Positions 1-10,997 of a stretch of DNA of 64,000 nt are shown piece after piece; positions within the stretch are counted from its first letter, which is position 1, and each line of letters begins with the position of its first letter. The notes beneath the pieces are model-generated. The model made no database searches. It was not told where the DNA came from and saw only the letters and a program-made list of their open reading frames with translations. This DNA is from Ecdyonurus torrentis (Eukaryota; Arthropoda; Insecta; Ephemeroptera; Heptageniidae), in NCBI GenBank assembly GCA_949318235.1, contig OX439131.1, forward strand, positions 26,227,403 to 26,291,402, written 5' to 3'. The position numbers and the translations under genes were made by a program.

Positions 1-990
1 TCAAATTGAAAGGTTTGAGACACATTTTGTGTTATAACTTTAAAAATAATTTTTTGACAGAAACAAAAAAAATATATTAGGACAAAGGTCTGTTAGTACT
101 ACATATAAAAGCTGAAATTTGAAATTTAGGCCAAACTCCCTAATTAAAAAAAAATAAAAACAGACCTTTCAATTTCGCCCCGGCAACGGGGTCAAATTGA
201 AAGGTTTCACGGTACAAATAGTTGTAGCCACCTAATTGTACATTTCAACTTTAAAACTTTTATATTATAAGCTAAAACTGTTTTTAAGTAATGTGTCTTC
301 CCTCTTCCCCCCACCCATACCACCTATCCCACCCCCCTTCCACCCCCAATCCCCCCAGAAAAAGTTTTTTATTATTATTCAAATCTATATTTATTAAATT
401 TCCAAATTTACATGATGATAACATTTAAATCAATAAAATTCATTACAAAATGAACAAAATGTATGTCTCATGTCAAACATATAAAATAATTTCAGATTTA
501 ATAATGACACATACTTACAATACTGTACCTTAAAGGCATAGCAAACATGAAACAACATGCTAAACACAAAATGGGATCTACAAAGCTGATGATAATTTTT
601 ACCAGAATGTAAATGTGGCCTCACAAAAAAAGCTTCAAAAAAATTTAAATTATGCAACATTCCTGAATATGACATCATAAACAGGCAAAAACTGGTATCA
701 AAATGTTGTGCGGGTTGCATAAATCAAAATTTTCTGATTACTGCTACGGTGCTACAGTTGGGGGTTTTGAGACCAACTACCTTATTTATGCGAGCCCCAT
801 CAAGTTTTTTGTGATGTAAATGCATGTTTTCATGTGGCCTATGCCTTTAAATTGTAATATAATATTTAAAAATTAATAATAGGAGGCATTCATATATTTA
901 CAATTCCTTAATATTGTCTTCTAGAATTGGTAGTGCAATCTACTTTTTGTTTTCACAAGGGTAGGGTGAGGTAAAACAGCCACAATGTCA

Positions 991-1592
991 CTATGGGTTA
1001 TGACTTATGACTGATATATCCCTTGCTTTAGGTTCAAAAACAGTCTTGCTTCCATTAAGGGATTGAAATCCCATGACTTGGAGACCATCAGAAGTTCCAG
1101 TTTCTACCACACACACGTAACGGAACCAAACTGGGTGTCGGCCACTTCCACCTTGGAAGCGGGCCAAGAGGTAGCTACCAGGGGGGATCAGTCTAATTGG
1201 TGGGATGTCAGCAGCTTCTTCCTCCTCTTCTCCTGCTCCCTCATCATCATCGTTGTCATCATCATCACCTCCCTCAGAGTTACTGCTGTCGGAGCTGCTG
1301 ACACCTATACAAGTTGAAACATTAATTCCAGTACATACATAAAAGAGCAAGTTATATCATACCTGTGACCCCATTGCTGCTCTCACTCTCAGGATCCTGT
1401 GTGGCAGCCACACTCTTGCCAGGCACAATGTTCAGGCGACTCCTGCGCTTCTTCTGGGGTGGTGGCTTGCCAAAACCTCTTTGCTCCTTGCAGAAACTGA
1501 TGAGAGCTTGATTGGTCTCTGATTGAAATTGTTAGGATCATCTTGTTGACCAGGGAGATGCTCCAGTAGCTCACTGAAGTTGTATGGTACAA
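991..1592 (-). pseudogene. Transposase C-terminal region, frameshifted, with a possible small intron
   Basis: Minus-strand coding trace in pieces. Around 1592-1432 the text changes frame: one frame reads ELQEIVPYNFSELLEHLPG, the next QALISFCKEQRGFGKPPPQ. It runs to 1363, where a GTATGA donor follows. An acceptor before 1304 would give an intron of about 58 bp. The last piece (1304-991) has a Ser/Asp/Glu-rich stretch and then a small beta-rich domain (SYLLARFQGG...VWFRYVCVVE...QVMGFQSLNG) ending in ISVISHNP. I recall this tail from pogo/Jerky-like proteins encoded by transposons. The frameshift shows decay. The acidic run could instead belong to an unrelated host exon, but position inside the TIR-bearing element favours the transposase. 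Confidence 0.55.
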
Positions 1593-1717
1593 TCTCCTGT
1601 AGCTCTAAATGCAATGCACTGAGGATATTGGCTTTGATCTTGTCGCCTGTGTTCGTTTTTTTGTTCTTTTTTCTTTTTTTTTTCTTTTTTTTTTCTTTCT
1701 TTTCTTTTCTTTTCCTT

Positions 1718-1751
<34 letters not shown>

Positions 1752-2092
1752 TGCTTGCCATATTGTGTTATCGTGCCACACCAATCCCAGTCCCAGTCAA
1801 GACATTGTCTTATTGACAAGTAAGGACTTTCCAAATTAATGGAAAAGCACACACGGGCCAGCCACGGCCTAAGTACAAAGCCCCGCATTCGCCATGACAG
1901 CCTAGAGAAACCGTGGAAACATCTAGGCAGGCTGGTCGGTGCAATCACATCAATCATGCACCTCCCGAATGCTGTGCGTTGTCATGGAATGCATGTAAAC
2001 ATGCATCGTGCAATGCATTGTGCTCTCACACTTCAAGTACGGACCCGGCAGTGGCTCGAACCTATACTCGGTGAGGAGTACAGAGTTACAAG

Positions 2093-2422
2093 TCAGCTAC
2101 CTTCAACACTTGGCCATACCAACTCGGTATGCATTCTAAAGTCAAGTAAATTCAATGGGTATCCCCAATCCGAAGCAATGAGGATACAGTCAAGTAAGAC
2201 AGTTTCCTCCGTCTCCGTGAGAGCAGTCTGTCCTCCGTTCTTCTTGGTGTGCTTGCCAGTTAACTTATTGTGCAATATCCATAGAGGTATTCTGTACAAT
2301 TTGGATGCATTGGCAAGAGATAATTGACCAGACTGTACATTTTCCTTTGCCTGGTTGAGAAATAGTTCAGTGTAGTTTTTATAGGATCGCTTGCCTGGTT
2401 CTTTCTTACGTTGCCGGGGCAT
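2093..2422 (-). pseudogene. Transposase N-terminal fragment (psq/HTH plus start of CENP-B-type HTH)
   Basis: The fragment starts at an ATG reading MPRQRKKEPGKRSYKNYTEL. A short helix-turn-helix follows (AKENVQSGQLSLANASKLY, then RIPLWILHNKLTGKH), which is the psq-type pattern that opens pogo/Tigger/Jerky transposases. The next segment (TETEETVLLDCILIASDWGYPL) matches the start of the CENP-B-like second HTH. Homology fades after LLDFRM and the frame ends at 2093, so the DNA-binding domain is truncated. The product would have bound transposon ends in the nucleus. It could be a domesticated DNA-binding gene, but the truncation and flanking transposon ends argue for a relic. Confidence 0.65.
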
Positions 2423-2993
2423 TTTGTATACCACATGGACCTGAAATATATGCAAATCAATATCTCATATCAATATCAAGTATCTTAAATAAATTATTTA
2501 ACAGATTTTGTAAAATAAAAATGAATATTTTAAGATTTTCGAGAAAACGGCAATCTGTATGTTAACAATACAACCTTTCAATTTGACCCCGGAGAGCCTT
2601 TCAATTTGACCCCGGAGGAACTTAACACTCCTAAAATTTTAACTAATGAACCCATTAACAAAAAAATTGGTGTGAGTGTTCACAAGAACATTTGTGGCAA
2701 GTTACATACTGTAAGAATATTGAAAATAGTTTTACTTACCCTGTGGAGTCCTTATTTCTGGAGCTTCATTTTTTGCACAAAATTTCTTTATTCTCTAAAA
2801 AAATTATTTCTCACCAAAAACACATGCTATTGTGTCTAAAAATAAATTAAAACGAAAGATGAATACCTACATCATCTATTAATATAATTTTTTGTCACGA
2901 AAACCGCCAAGAAATTTTAAAATACAACTTTAAATGTTCACTTTGCTACCTTTCAATTTCGCCCCGGCCTTTCAATTTGACCCCGGTTGACTG

Positions 2994-5097
2994 TACATAA
3001 AAAAAAAAAAAAAAAAAAAATCCCATATGCTCATGCATATATCACATGGTATAGGATTCTGTACTATGACTACGTATGTACTATGTATGTATATACATAC
3101 TCTTCTTATCCCTTGAAATAAATATTGCAGTATGCGTACAGCTCTCAAAAAGAACACAAGTTTCTGATCGAAACAGATAGGTAACCTGCAGCAGCCTAAC
3201 ATGCTTTTCTTATTTGAGAAAAAACGCAGGTTGCCTATAAGTTCCGTTTAGAAACTTTTGTCCCAGTGATTGCTGGAATCGTATCGATAACAGCTAGTCG
3301 AGACACACATAGTGATAATATATTTTACTATTCACAAGCTCGCTCTAAACTTTCAATGTTATTTTTATGAGAAAAGAGCTGAATTTGAATGGTAAAATAT
3401 ATTTATCACCATCATGAATAAATAAAATAAATAAATAACGGAACGAGGTTAGGTGCACTTCTCTCTCAATAAAAAAAAATATATAAAAAAGAAAAAAAAC
3501 AGGAGAAATCTTCACCAACTATCCACATGCAATGAAAGAGTGGTTCTCTTTTTCATTTTTTACTTGAACGTTGCAGTTTGGGCAGGCCAACAGTTCAAGA
3601 GCTTTTATTGCACATAGCACATTGTAGACAGTCAAGTCAACTAATAATGTTTTTCAAATAATAAATATTACAATATATTGGGCCAAACTTATTCTATTTT
3701 CATGTTTGAATCAATATTAAAGAAAGGTAGAATTTCCAGCAATAAGGGCCTTACCACAGTAGAAGTTCTATGGAGAGGTCGAGGTCTCGCGAGGTAGAGT
3801 ATTTTGTTATAAAAAGTTCATTTCATAACTGAGATCTTTCTTCATATATTAATGACATTATTAATCAAAGAAGAGATTTACTTGAGGACATCACTGATCC
3901 TAAGCGCGATGATAAGCTCCTGATCTGTCAGGCCTTGCTACATGCAATGTGGCAAAACAAAGAGAAATAGAACCACTTTCACATGGTGACTAAAACCATG
4001 TAGTTTGTGACAGAGTTTTTTTTTTTTTTTTTTTTTTTTTTAAGTTTGTGGTGAGAGAGAACTCACCCAACACCCACTCTCGTATGTTTACATGGTTTTC
4101 CCATATACCCACTGCAAACTTAATTTTCAATCCCAGTAATAGTACATACATGCTTGCTCAAAGCCGAGTGCAGGTAAGTGTTAGATGTTGCCAGCTCCTT
4201 GCTCAGCACACTTGCAGAACTTTCAATTGACAATTCAATACACTATGTCATTAAAGTTGCAAGAATTTTGAAGGAAAAAAAAAAAAAAAAAAAAAAAAAA
4301 ACTCGCAACTGCAACGACTTTTTTACTGAGTGACAAGAAAGGGGCAAGAAATCAATGAAACGATGTGCAGGTATTGTGAGCAAAGAACTTGTAACCTTAC
4401 ATTCAACTGCATTCACAAGCCAGTTCAACTGCCTCTTTCTCTTGAAAGCAGCATATTTCATGTCATGTAACATTTATACCACAGATAAATACACACCTGT
4501 CCAAGAAAAACCTGACTGATAGGATTAAAGTTTTTCTCCGTATATATAACATTATCCCTTTATTGTGTACATATATATTTATTTTGTGTGTGGTAGTAAT
4601 ATACATAATATTCTGTTGCCTACTGACTATAGCTTCATATACTATGGCATAATTTGACCTTTGATCTGTCACGTTCGTATGATACTAGCTGGAAACTCAT
4701 ATATTTTGAGATCAAAGAACAATTATAAATATTAGTTGCCACAACATTCAAGTGAATTGGTATCACGTACCCACAGACCTTGTATGTAACCTATATAAAC
4801 TTACACTATTTTTATATCCTTTCAACATCTATTTGCAATCAAAGGTGCAGGTAATTTTTTTCCCTCACAGACTAAGGTTTATTTGTTAAGTTAAATAATA
4901 TTAAGTCTTCAAATTCCTTAGTAGTGTAGCAATTAAATGTCTACAAATAAACAAGCTAAGTTGACACCACCACCTCCCTCCCCCATATAATATGTATATA
5001 ATTTAAAATAGTATTTAGAATTATAGTTTATGTAATAAAATGTACCCAGTAAAACTTATAGTTGACTAATTATCATCTTAACTTCCGTGTGTTACAG
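2994..5097. other. Non-coding stretch upstream of the Myb/SANT exon
   Basis: AT-rich DNA with long homopolymers: A-run at 2999-3020, T-run at 4018-4042, A-run at 4276-4300. One repeat relic (3719-3905) is listed separately. ORFs here are short and mostly translate homopolymers or AT-rich filler. An upstream exon of the Myb/SANT gene may lie here; an ATG at about 4937 opens a short frame, but I see no convincing donor. Confidence 0.6.
3719..3905 (+). repeat. Relic of the Penelope-like terminal sequence
   Basis: From about 3736 the sequence closely follows the outer end of the element at 28197: CAGCAATAAGGGCCTTACC, then the GTAGAAGTTCTATGGAGAGG block, then diverged versions of the region that reads ATGACATTATCAATCAAA in the full element. 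Similarity ends near 3905. No inverted partner arm is evident, so it looks like a solo terminal fragment. Confidence 0.7.
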
Positions 5098-5702
5098 CTA
5101 CTAAAGTAACATGGACAAAGGAACAAACATACATGCTGATCAATGAATATAAACTCTATAAAAATGAATTAGATAATCCATCAAATACAAAATCTGTAGT
5201 ATGGGATAAAGTTGCTGACAAACTTAATATAAAATTTAATACAACATTTAATGGAGATATGTGTGCAAACAAATGGAGAAGTTTAAAAAATACATTTAAA
5301 AGAGTTAAATTCAGTCAAAGATCAGAAACATCTAAGAAACGTTGGGAGTATTATGAACCTTTAAATGAGGTTTATAAAGGTGTTAGGTTAGAAAAACCTA
5401 CTTCGTCAAAGATTACTACTTATAATAATGACCAAGGGGGTGTACACATTGTTCAGTTTGCTCCTCAAGGTAGTTCAAGCTCTCCTAATTATTCTCCGTT
5501 ACGTCTGAGTCCTGATCATACTCAATATGAGACTGAAACTGATCCTCCTGCTTGGTTTCGTGAATTTATGCAGGAATATCGTAGAAGTGAAGACTTGAAA
5601 ATGAAATTCTTCCATGCTATGCACAGAGATCTTGTTAGGTTAGGAGAAAAGCAATGTAATTTACTGGAGAAGTTATTACCTCCTGAATATAAAAACCAAT
5701 AA
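5098..5702 (+). CDS. Myb/SANT-like (MADF/trihelix-type) DNA-binding protein, last exon
   Basis: The exon follows a good acceptor (GTGTGTTACAG) and opens TKVTWTKEQTYMLINEYKLY, so the true start lies in an upstream exon I could not place. Residues 1-85 of this exon have the trihelix pattern of Myb/SANT-like domains: W in helix 1, VWDKVADKLN in helix 2, CANKWRSLKNTFKR in helix 3, then RWEYYEPLNEVY. A Ser/Pro-rich linker follows, and then a C-terminal helical stretch (PAWFREFMQEY...LKMKFFHAMHRDLVRLGEKQ) of the type used for self-association or partner binding. It probably acts as a nuclear sequence-specific DNA-binding factor. Such proteins also occur as the second ORF of Harbinger transposons. 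No Harbinger nuclease is visible nearby, but exaptation remains possible. Confidence 0.7.
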
Positions 5703-5734
5703 TTGTATAGAACTAATATTTTTTTTTTTTGCTA

Positions 5735-5901
5735 CAGTCAACCGGGGTAAAATTGAAAATGTGGGGTGAAATTGAAATCCAATCACAGACCAGCTTTCAA
5801 AGTGCTCTGTTCTTAGTTAGTGAGATAGGAAAAAGTGAAAGCTTGCACAGGATTGGCGTTTCAATTTCACCCTACATGTTCAATTTTACCCTGGTTGACT
5901 A
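5735..5901. mobile_element. Short MITE of the pogo-like family
   Basis: Terminal inverted repeats start CAGTCAACCGGGGTAAAATT and end in the complement (ATTTTACCCTGGTTGACTA), flanked by TA on both sides. The TIR is nearly the same as the terminus at 2993. Each arm carries two motif copies (GGGGTAAAATTGAA and GGGGTGAAATTGAA). The element is 167 bp with no coding capacity, consistent with a non-autonomous derivative of the same family. Confidence 0.8.
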
Positions 5902-5949
5902 TATTATGCAAATGTATATATTGTGTTACATTGACTGCTTATGTTTACT

Positions 5950-6107
5950 CAAAATGTGGAAAAGGAAGTGCCAGAAGAGTAAACCACGTGACAGTAAAAG
6001 TGGGAGAAAAGTTCGTGCCAGCAGCAAGCTAGGCCTGAGCTACCTCCCACTTTTATCGTCACGTGGTTTCCTCTTCCTGCACTTCCTTTTCAGCATTTTG
6101 AGCATTT
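5950..6107. repeat. Inverted repeat (hairpin) of about 158 bp
   Basis: The left arm contains AAACCACGTGACAGTAAAAG and GTGGGAG; the right arm mirrors it with CTCCCACTTTTATCGTCACG and TGGTTT. Outer parts TCAAAATGTGGAAAAGGAAG and CTTCCTTTTCAGCATTTTGA also pair. Both arms hold the E-box-like CACGTG. It is probably a MITE; family unknown. Confidence 0.65.
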
Positions 6108-7153
6108 TCAGCATTTTCTAAGCGGTCATTAGCTTGCATTTGAATTTGTATGCTAATGACAAGTTTCAGTAAATGATAAGGAAAGCATAGAGCAAACTAG
6201 CAGGGGCCTTTATACCATTATACCTTTATACCATGCACTAAAAAATGTTGCCAGCACATCATTGCCACATGTTGCCAGGACTTAATTTTATCTCTGTGCA
6301 AGCAAGAATTTTTCACTTTATTTTTTAACATTTCTTTTTTATGATAAAGCCCCTGCTAACTATCTCTTTTAATTTATTATACCCAGCCGCAATGGTTTCT
6401 ATTAATTAACCTAACAATAGGTCCTAGCATAAAAAATGTTACATCTGCTGATTTATATTTATTATTTTGTTTAGATTATCAAAAGTATTGTTAATTAGTG
6501 TTTAACGTCATCTACTAACTATAAGAACTTACTTAGTAGCTCATTGTAAGAGTACAGAGTATGCAAAATAACCTCATTCAAAATTACAGTTCAAATGAGT
6601 AACTTGATTTTTGAATTTTGATAGTAATAATTAATTCATGACATGTAAAGCTCTTGAAGAGTATGAAAAAATAATAATAAAAAAAAGCACGATACTGTAA
6701 ATTAATAAGCTAGGACCTATAACTGTAATCTTTAATCATATAGGTTCATACCTATTTTAAGTTACGTTATACAGTACATAGGTACAAAACTAAGATTATA
6801 ATTTTAAAAATGTCATATTGTATTCTCCTATTTACATTATGCATAATTGATGCTTCTTTTAATTTTGACAAATTGGAGTTTCTACACTTTCCGCAGCCAC
6901 CTCGAGTGCAATTTGTGAACATCTGCATATTTTGCAGCTGCAGCACTTGGGAGTAAGTGCAAATTATTTATTTCAAGCAAGTGGAGTAGATAAATGAACT
7001 ATAATCTACAAAGCATTTTTTAAATTATACAATTTGCACAAAATATAATCAATGATTCATCTCTGTGAGTGTGTGATACAAAGAAGACGGACATGGAATG
7101 TTTTTTCATATAATTTAAAAATAACATTTCAACACATAAATAACATGGTTATG
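6108..7153. other. Non-coding AT-rich stretch with a weak inverted-terminus pair and a possible small exon
   Basis: CTAGCAGGGGCCTTTATACC near 6193 and ATAAAGCCCCTGCTAACT near 6345 form weak inverted termini resembling the CAGCAAGGGCCTTACC end described elsewhere. At 6897-6952 a segment lies between a good acceptor (CTACACTTTCCGCAG) and a strong donor (GTAAGTG), but no adjoining exon is recognised. Otherwise I see nothing coding. Confidence 0.4.
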
Positions 7154-7347
7154 ATATCGATCTTGTTGCGAAAAAAATGTATATCTTGTATTTTGTCAGG
7201 GGAAGCAAAAGGCCTATCTCATTCTCGAACGTTATGGAGATGGCGCTCGAGATAGACCTTTTGCTTCCACTGACAAAAAACGAGATAGGCCTTTTGCTTC
7301 CCCTGACAAAATACGAGATAGACCTTTTTTCACAACAAGATCAATAT
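7154..7347. mobile_element. Foldback element A with 33-bp tandem units
   Basis: Inverted termini TATCGATCTTGTTGCG and the mirrored CACAACAAGATCAATA. The right arm contains tandem 33-bp units starting CGAGATAGACCTTTTGCTTC; the left arm has the complementary unit (CTTGTATTTTGTCAGGGGAA). The short centre reads ACGTTATGGAGATGGCGCTC and is nearly repeated in element D at 32845. No ORF is credible. Confidence 0.75.
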
Positions 7348-7471
7348 GTAAATTTTGTGGAATGTTCTCTACTTATTCTAATAAAACTATATTTCATGAG
7401 ACAAAAAGGTAAAAGAAAACAATCTTACCTTTTGTTATAATAGTCCAAAATATTCTATTCTAACATTTCCA

Positions 7472-8735
7472 ATATATCGACGGCTACGCGGCTAATGTGA
7501 TCATCAGAACATCTCGCGCGTACACACAATCTGACTATCAGACTTCCTCGTCACGCTACACAATCTGACTATCAGACTTTCTCGCGATTCGCACAATCTG
7601 ACTATCAGTCTTTCTCGCCGTTCGCACAATCTGACTATGTCGTTTTACACAAAGTGACTATCAGACATTCACGCACAAAGTGACTATCAGAAAGTTTTAT
7701 GATGACTTACCCCATGATTACAGCCATGAATAATGTTGTTTAATAACTTGTAAAGCAGTTAATTAATAATATTACATTTTAACAGTTCACAAGTTACATA
7801 AAGTAACACAATTATTTTTGTAATATGTATTTTTGATTTTATTCTTTATTATTATATCATTAATTAACATTCATATGTCACAGAATTTAATTTATTATAA
7901 AACTGGTATAAAAAAAACTTTAAAGCTAAAACAAAATGCTTTACTAGAACTGCACTGACTGATGAACAGACCTCAACTGATTGAAACGCTTATTTTGCTT
8001 ATAAAATAGAGATATTAGACTTTGTACTATGACCTCTTATATTTATATTTTTGACTGTGCCCCGTTTGATTGAAAGAGAAGTTGGAGTTTTTTTGTCTTG
8101 TTTATATAAAAATACTACACTATTAAAATAATGTCATTGTAGGTATATAAAACTATTTTCCATAAATTATTTAATATTGATATTTATCAATTAGAGTGCA
8201 TAATTATTTAAGTAGTTAATTTAGAATTAATTTTGGCAAAATATTAAATAATAATTGTTAATAATAAAATAATAATAATTAAATTCAAATTGTATTTTCT
8301 TATTTTATTAAAATAAATTTTTTTAGGACAAAAACAAATCTAATTAAAAAAAATTGGTATAAAAAAATTATAAAAGATAATATGTAAATGATTTATAAAA
8401 TATCGTAATCATTTATTATATAATCCGTATAAAAAATTAGGTTTTCAAATTTCAAGATATATTAATTATTTATTATTATTGTAACGAATAATATTTGTTT
8501 TCAATGACATAAATTTAAAATTTTAAAAGAAGTTTAATTTTTTTTTTTTCATTACCACTTATTTAACTTCATTTTTCACATCAAAACGGCGAGAAAGTCT
8601 GATAGTCAGATTGTGCGAATCGCGAGAAAGTCTGATAGTCAGATTGTGTGGTGCGGTGAGGAAGTCTGATAGTCAGATTGTGTGTGCGCGCGAGATGTTC
8701 TGATGATCACATTAGCCGCGTAGCTGTCGATATAT
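7472..8735. mobile_element. Foldback element B, 1.26 kb, with 33-bp tandem units in the arms
   Basis: Termini ATATATCGACGGCTACGCGG and the complement ending GTCGATATAT. Each arm is about 160-220 bp and is built from tandem units of 33-34 bp starting CACAATCTGACTATCAGAC, with linkers such as TTTCTCGCGATTCG: about four units plus partial variants on the left and three on the right. The interior (about 7700-8575) is AT-rich with no ORF. The plan resembles Drosophila FB elements, whose inverted repeats are made of short tandem units. No transposase is present. Confidence 0.8.
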
Positions 8736-9488
8736 GGATTTCTCTGAATATTTTCACACTTGAAGCCACATTTGACACCAGTAAGGTTAATTTAATCAAA
8801 AAATAAAATAATAGCACATTTATTTTTTATGTGTGCTAGTATATATTTTATATACTAGTTTACAATATTCTGTCAGTTTGAATATTGATGAATTATTAGA
8901 TTATATTATACATTGTTAATTTCCAATAATAAATTAATGCTTTATTCAGTTTTTTTTTTATTTATTTATTATTATTTTTATTTTTTTTATACACCTAATA
9001 TAATCCTGGTGTATATATTGTATATAACATATAACATTTTATATATGGGCTATGTATAATAATAATAATAATACAATAATAACGAATCAAACATGATATC
9101 CAAAGCATAAAAGAGACTTGCTTGGGGAAGGGGGGGGGGGGGGAGGGGGGTGAAATGCGACTGTAGAAAAGTGTAGAAACTCGGATTTGTCACGGAAGCA
9201 TTAATATTGATCTTGACTTCAAATACTGTAATAATAATTTTGAGTGCTTTTAATAATTTTAAAGTAAAGTCAATATAATGCTAAAATCAAAATACACTTT
9301 AATGATGCAAGTTGTAGACCTTAAATCTGAGACAAAATATGAGCATACTGTATAATTTAAATATTTAATTTTATCTTAAATAATTAACAAATTGTGTTTA
9401 ATTAAAATGAAACTTTACCAAAATCACTGTATTCAAATTTTAATTAAATTATGTATACATCTGTACAGAATAAGTCTTCTGAATCCAG
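8736..9488. other. AT-rich spacer downstream of POLI
   Basis: Holds a G-run of about 25 bp near 9126-9150, (ATA)n near 9056-9070 and no recognisable coding sequence. It includes the presumed 3' UTR of POLI just below 9489. No canonical AATAAA was identified confidently on the minus strand. Confidence 0.5.
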
Positions 9489-10997
9489 TTATTTTTTAAT
9501 AAAATACTTATCAATTGAATTTTTAGATTTTCCTTTCACCTTTTGTTGTTGATTTTCCTGTTTCTTTTTCTGTTGGTTCCACTCCGAGATAATTTCTTGT
9601 TGCATATCTTCAGGGAGCTGCGAGAACACTTCAGGGTCTACGTTTGGAGGCAGATCAGGTGACTTGCTACTTGAAGCTTCAGTACTAGTACTAGGTTCAC
9701 AAGATAGTTTAGGTTTTTTAGCAACAGGTTCTAAAAATGTTAGAATAGATGCTTTACCTTTTTTAGGCTCATAAAAATTAGTAAAAGCAATACCCAATAA
9801 TGTAAGATGGAACTTATCAGTTGGAGAGATAATTTTATGAAATAATTCCATAACTAAGGACATGATTTTTTCGCAATGAGATTTTATATGTTCTCCACAG
9901 GGTAAGGACGGGAGACTACACTGTCTACTTTCACGTTGAAATTCTTTTGTAGTTTTATTATATTTCCGAGCAGTTACTCTCATTGTACTTGGGCTCCGAG
10001 ATTCTTCCTGTGTGGCTACAAGTTGCAGGAGATGCTCAAGTAGTTTCTTGAGCTTTTCTTCAACATCTTTCACTGTACTGCATTCTTTAAATGCATCTTC
10101 CAGACCTATACTTTGAGGTTTACCACTACTTTTTACATCACTGTCATCGATGCCATGAGCTAATTTTTGAACAGTACTTGCTAATTCACGTGAACCTAGA
10201 ACTGTTACTAACTGATCCAAACTACAGCATTGTAAGTTTTCAATACTGACTACACCACATTTATTTTTCAGCAATTCAGCTGTCTGTCGTCCAATACCTG
10301 GTATAGCTCGTATTGATGGTAAATTTCTAACTAAATTTAATGCTTGATGTTGAAATAACGTAGTTTGTTGATTAGGTTTATGTTTTTCACCAACTAATTT
10401 TGCTAATACTTTATTATATGAAATACCAGCACATGTGGTTAATCCTAATTCATAATAAATGCATTGTCTCATTTCAGCAGCTATTTGAGAACCAATCAGT
10501 AACCTCTTTGAACAACCACACGTACAATTATTATCACCGTCTCCATATACATGACCAATCACATTGTCTTCTGTACAAGTCTTGGTGGAAACCAGCTGAG
10601 TTACGTCGACAAAATTCTCATCAAAGCCAAGTCTTTCAACAGTTGGACTGAACCTAGATCGAAGCAGTTCAGTTACCTTTGCAGACACAGCTCTATAATT
10701 TGTTAAGTCTTCTCCACTAACAAGCACTAAGTCTGGGCAACTTTTTAGTGCATCACTAATAAACATAAGTTTACGAACACCAAAGTCTCTTGCTTTATAA
10801 TTACACGTCACTACAATATTTTTCTGTTGAATTCCCAGGGGTTTATCACGTAATTCAGGGTTTCTGATCATTTCTACTTGAGCGTAAAAACAATCGATAT
10901 CTATATGAACTATAGTTCTACTATGATTTTTTAAAGATTTACAATCAATCGGGATTTCAAAGTCTTCCATTTTTAATTGTTTTGTTGTTTTTATCAA
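9489..10997 (-). CDS. POLI: DNA polymerase iota (Y-family translesion polymerase), single exon
   Basis: The 502-aa frame matches animal Pol iota along the catalytic core. HIDIDCFYAQVEMIRNPEL supplies the first metal-binding Asp and the Tyr of the Y-family palm, and ERLGFDENFVDVT supplies the catalytic Asp-Glu pair. Fingers and thumb follow (VTCNYKARDFGVRK, CAGISYNKVLAKLVGEKHKP, IPGIGRQTAELL, a helix-hairpin-helix), then the little finger. Near the C terminus PPNVDPEVFSQLPEDMQQEI is a ubiquitin-binding motif with its Leu-Pro core, and the protein ends NSIDKYFIKK, a possible PCNA-interacting motif. It would insert bases opposite DNA lesions in the nucleus. It is shorter than the vertebrate protein (over 700 aa) because one UBM and the linker are missing. 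The first Met is used; a second (MEDFEIP) lies nine codons on. The whole gene lacks introns although its neighbours are intron-rich. Confidence 0.93.
   Translation of the reverse strand: MIKTTKQLKMEDFEIPIDCKSLKNHSRTIVHIDIDCFYAQVEMIRNPELRDKPLGIQQKNIVVTCNYKARDFGVRKLMFISDALKSCPDLVLVSGEDLTNYRAVSAKVTELLRSRFSPTVERLGFDENFVDVTQLVSTKTCTEDNVIGHVYGDGDNNCTCGCSKRLLIGSQIAAEMRQCIYYELGLTTCAGISYNKVLAKLVGEKHKPNQQTTLFQHQALNLVRNLPSIRAIPGIGRQTAELLKNKCGVVSIENLQCCSLDQLVTVLGSRELASTVQKLAHGIDDSDVKSSGKPQSIGLEDAFKECSTVKDVEEKLKKLLEHLLQLVATQEESRSPSTMRVTARKYNKTTKEFQRESRQCSLPSLPCGEHIKSHCEKIMSLVMELFHKIISPTDKFHLTLLGIAFTNFYEPKKGKASILTFLEPVAKKPKLSCEPSTSTEASSSKSPDLPPNVDPEVFSQLPEDMQQEIISEWNQQKKKQENQQQKVKGKSKNSIDKYFIKK

Larger units (their letters stand above)
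1..2993 (-). mobile_element. pogo/Tigger-like DNA transposon remnant, left end outside the window
   Basis: The right end at 2993 reads inward as CAGTCAACCGGGGTCAAATT and is followed by TA at 2994-2995. A TA target and a TIR starting CAGT fit the pogo/Tigger branch of Tc1/mariner. Copies of a subterminal motif (CCTTTCAATTTGACCCCGG and variants with CGCCCC) lie at about 168-212, 2575-2615 and 2948-2985, and one lies at base 1, so the element starts before the window. The interior holds transposase pieces on the minus strand: an N-terminal psq/HTH part and a C-terminal part. The central DDE core is not recognisable, and a T-rich tract at about 1660-1748 interrupts the coding trace, so this copy looks inactive. 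Assignment rests on TIR form and domain type, not on a database match. Confidence 0.75.

Noticed and set aside
1432..1957. Long Lys-rich minus-strand ORFs
   Set aside because: They translate the T-rich tract at 1660-1748; only parts of the flanks are transposase-like.
7500..7690. CRISPR-like array of 33-bp repeats
   Set aside because: Units are contiguous without unique spacers, the genome is eukaryotic, and an inverted copy lies at 8580-8700; this is a foldback arm.
7955..7992. CTGATGA...GAAAC as a hammerhead core
   Set aside because: Stem II would have about three pairs and stems I/III are not supported.
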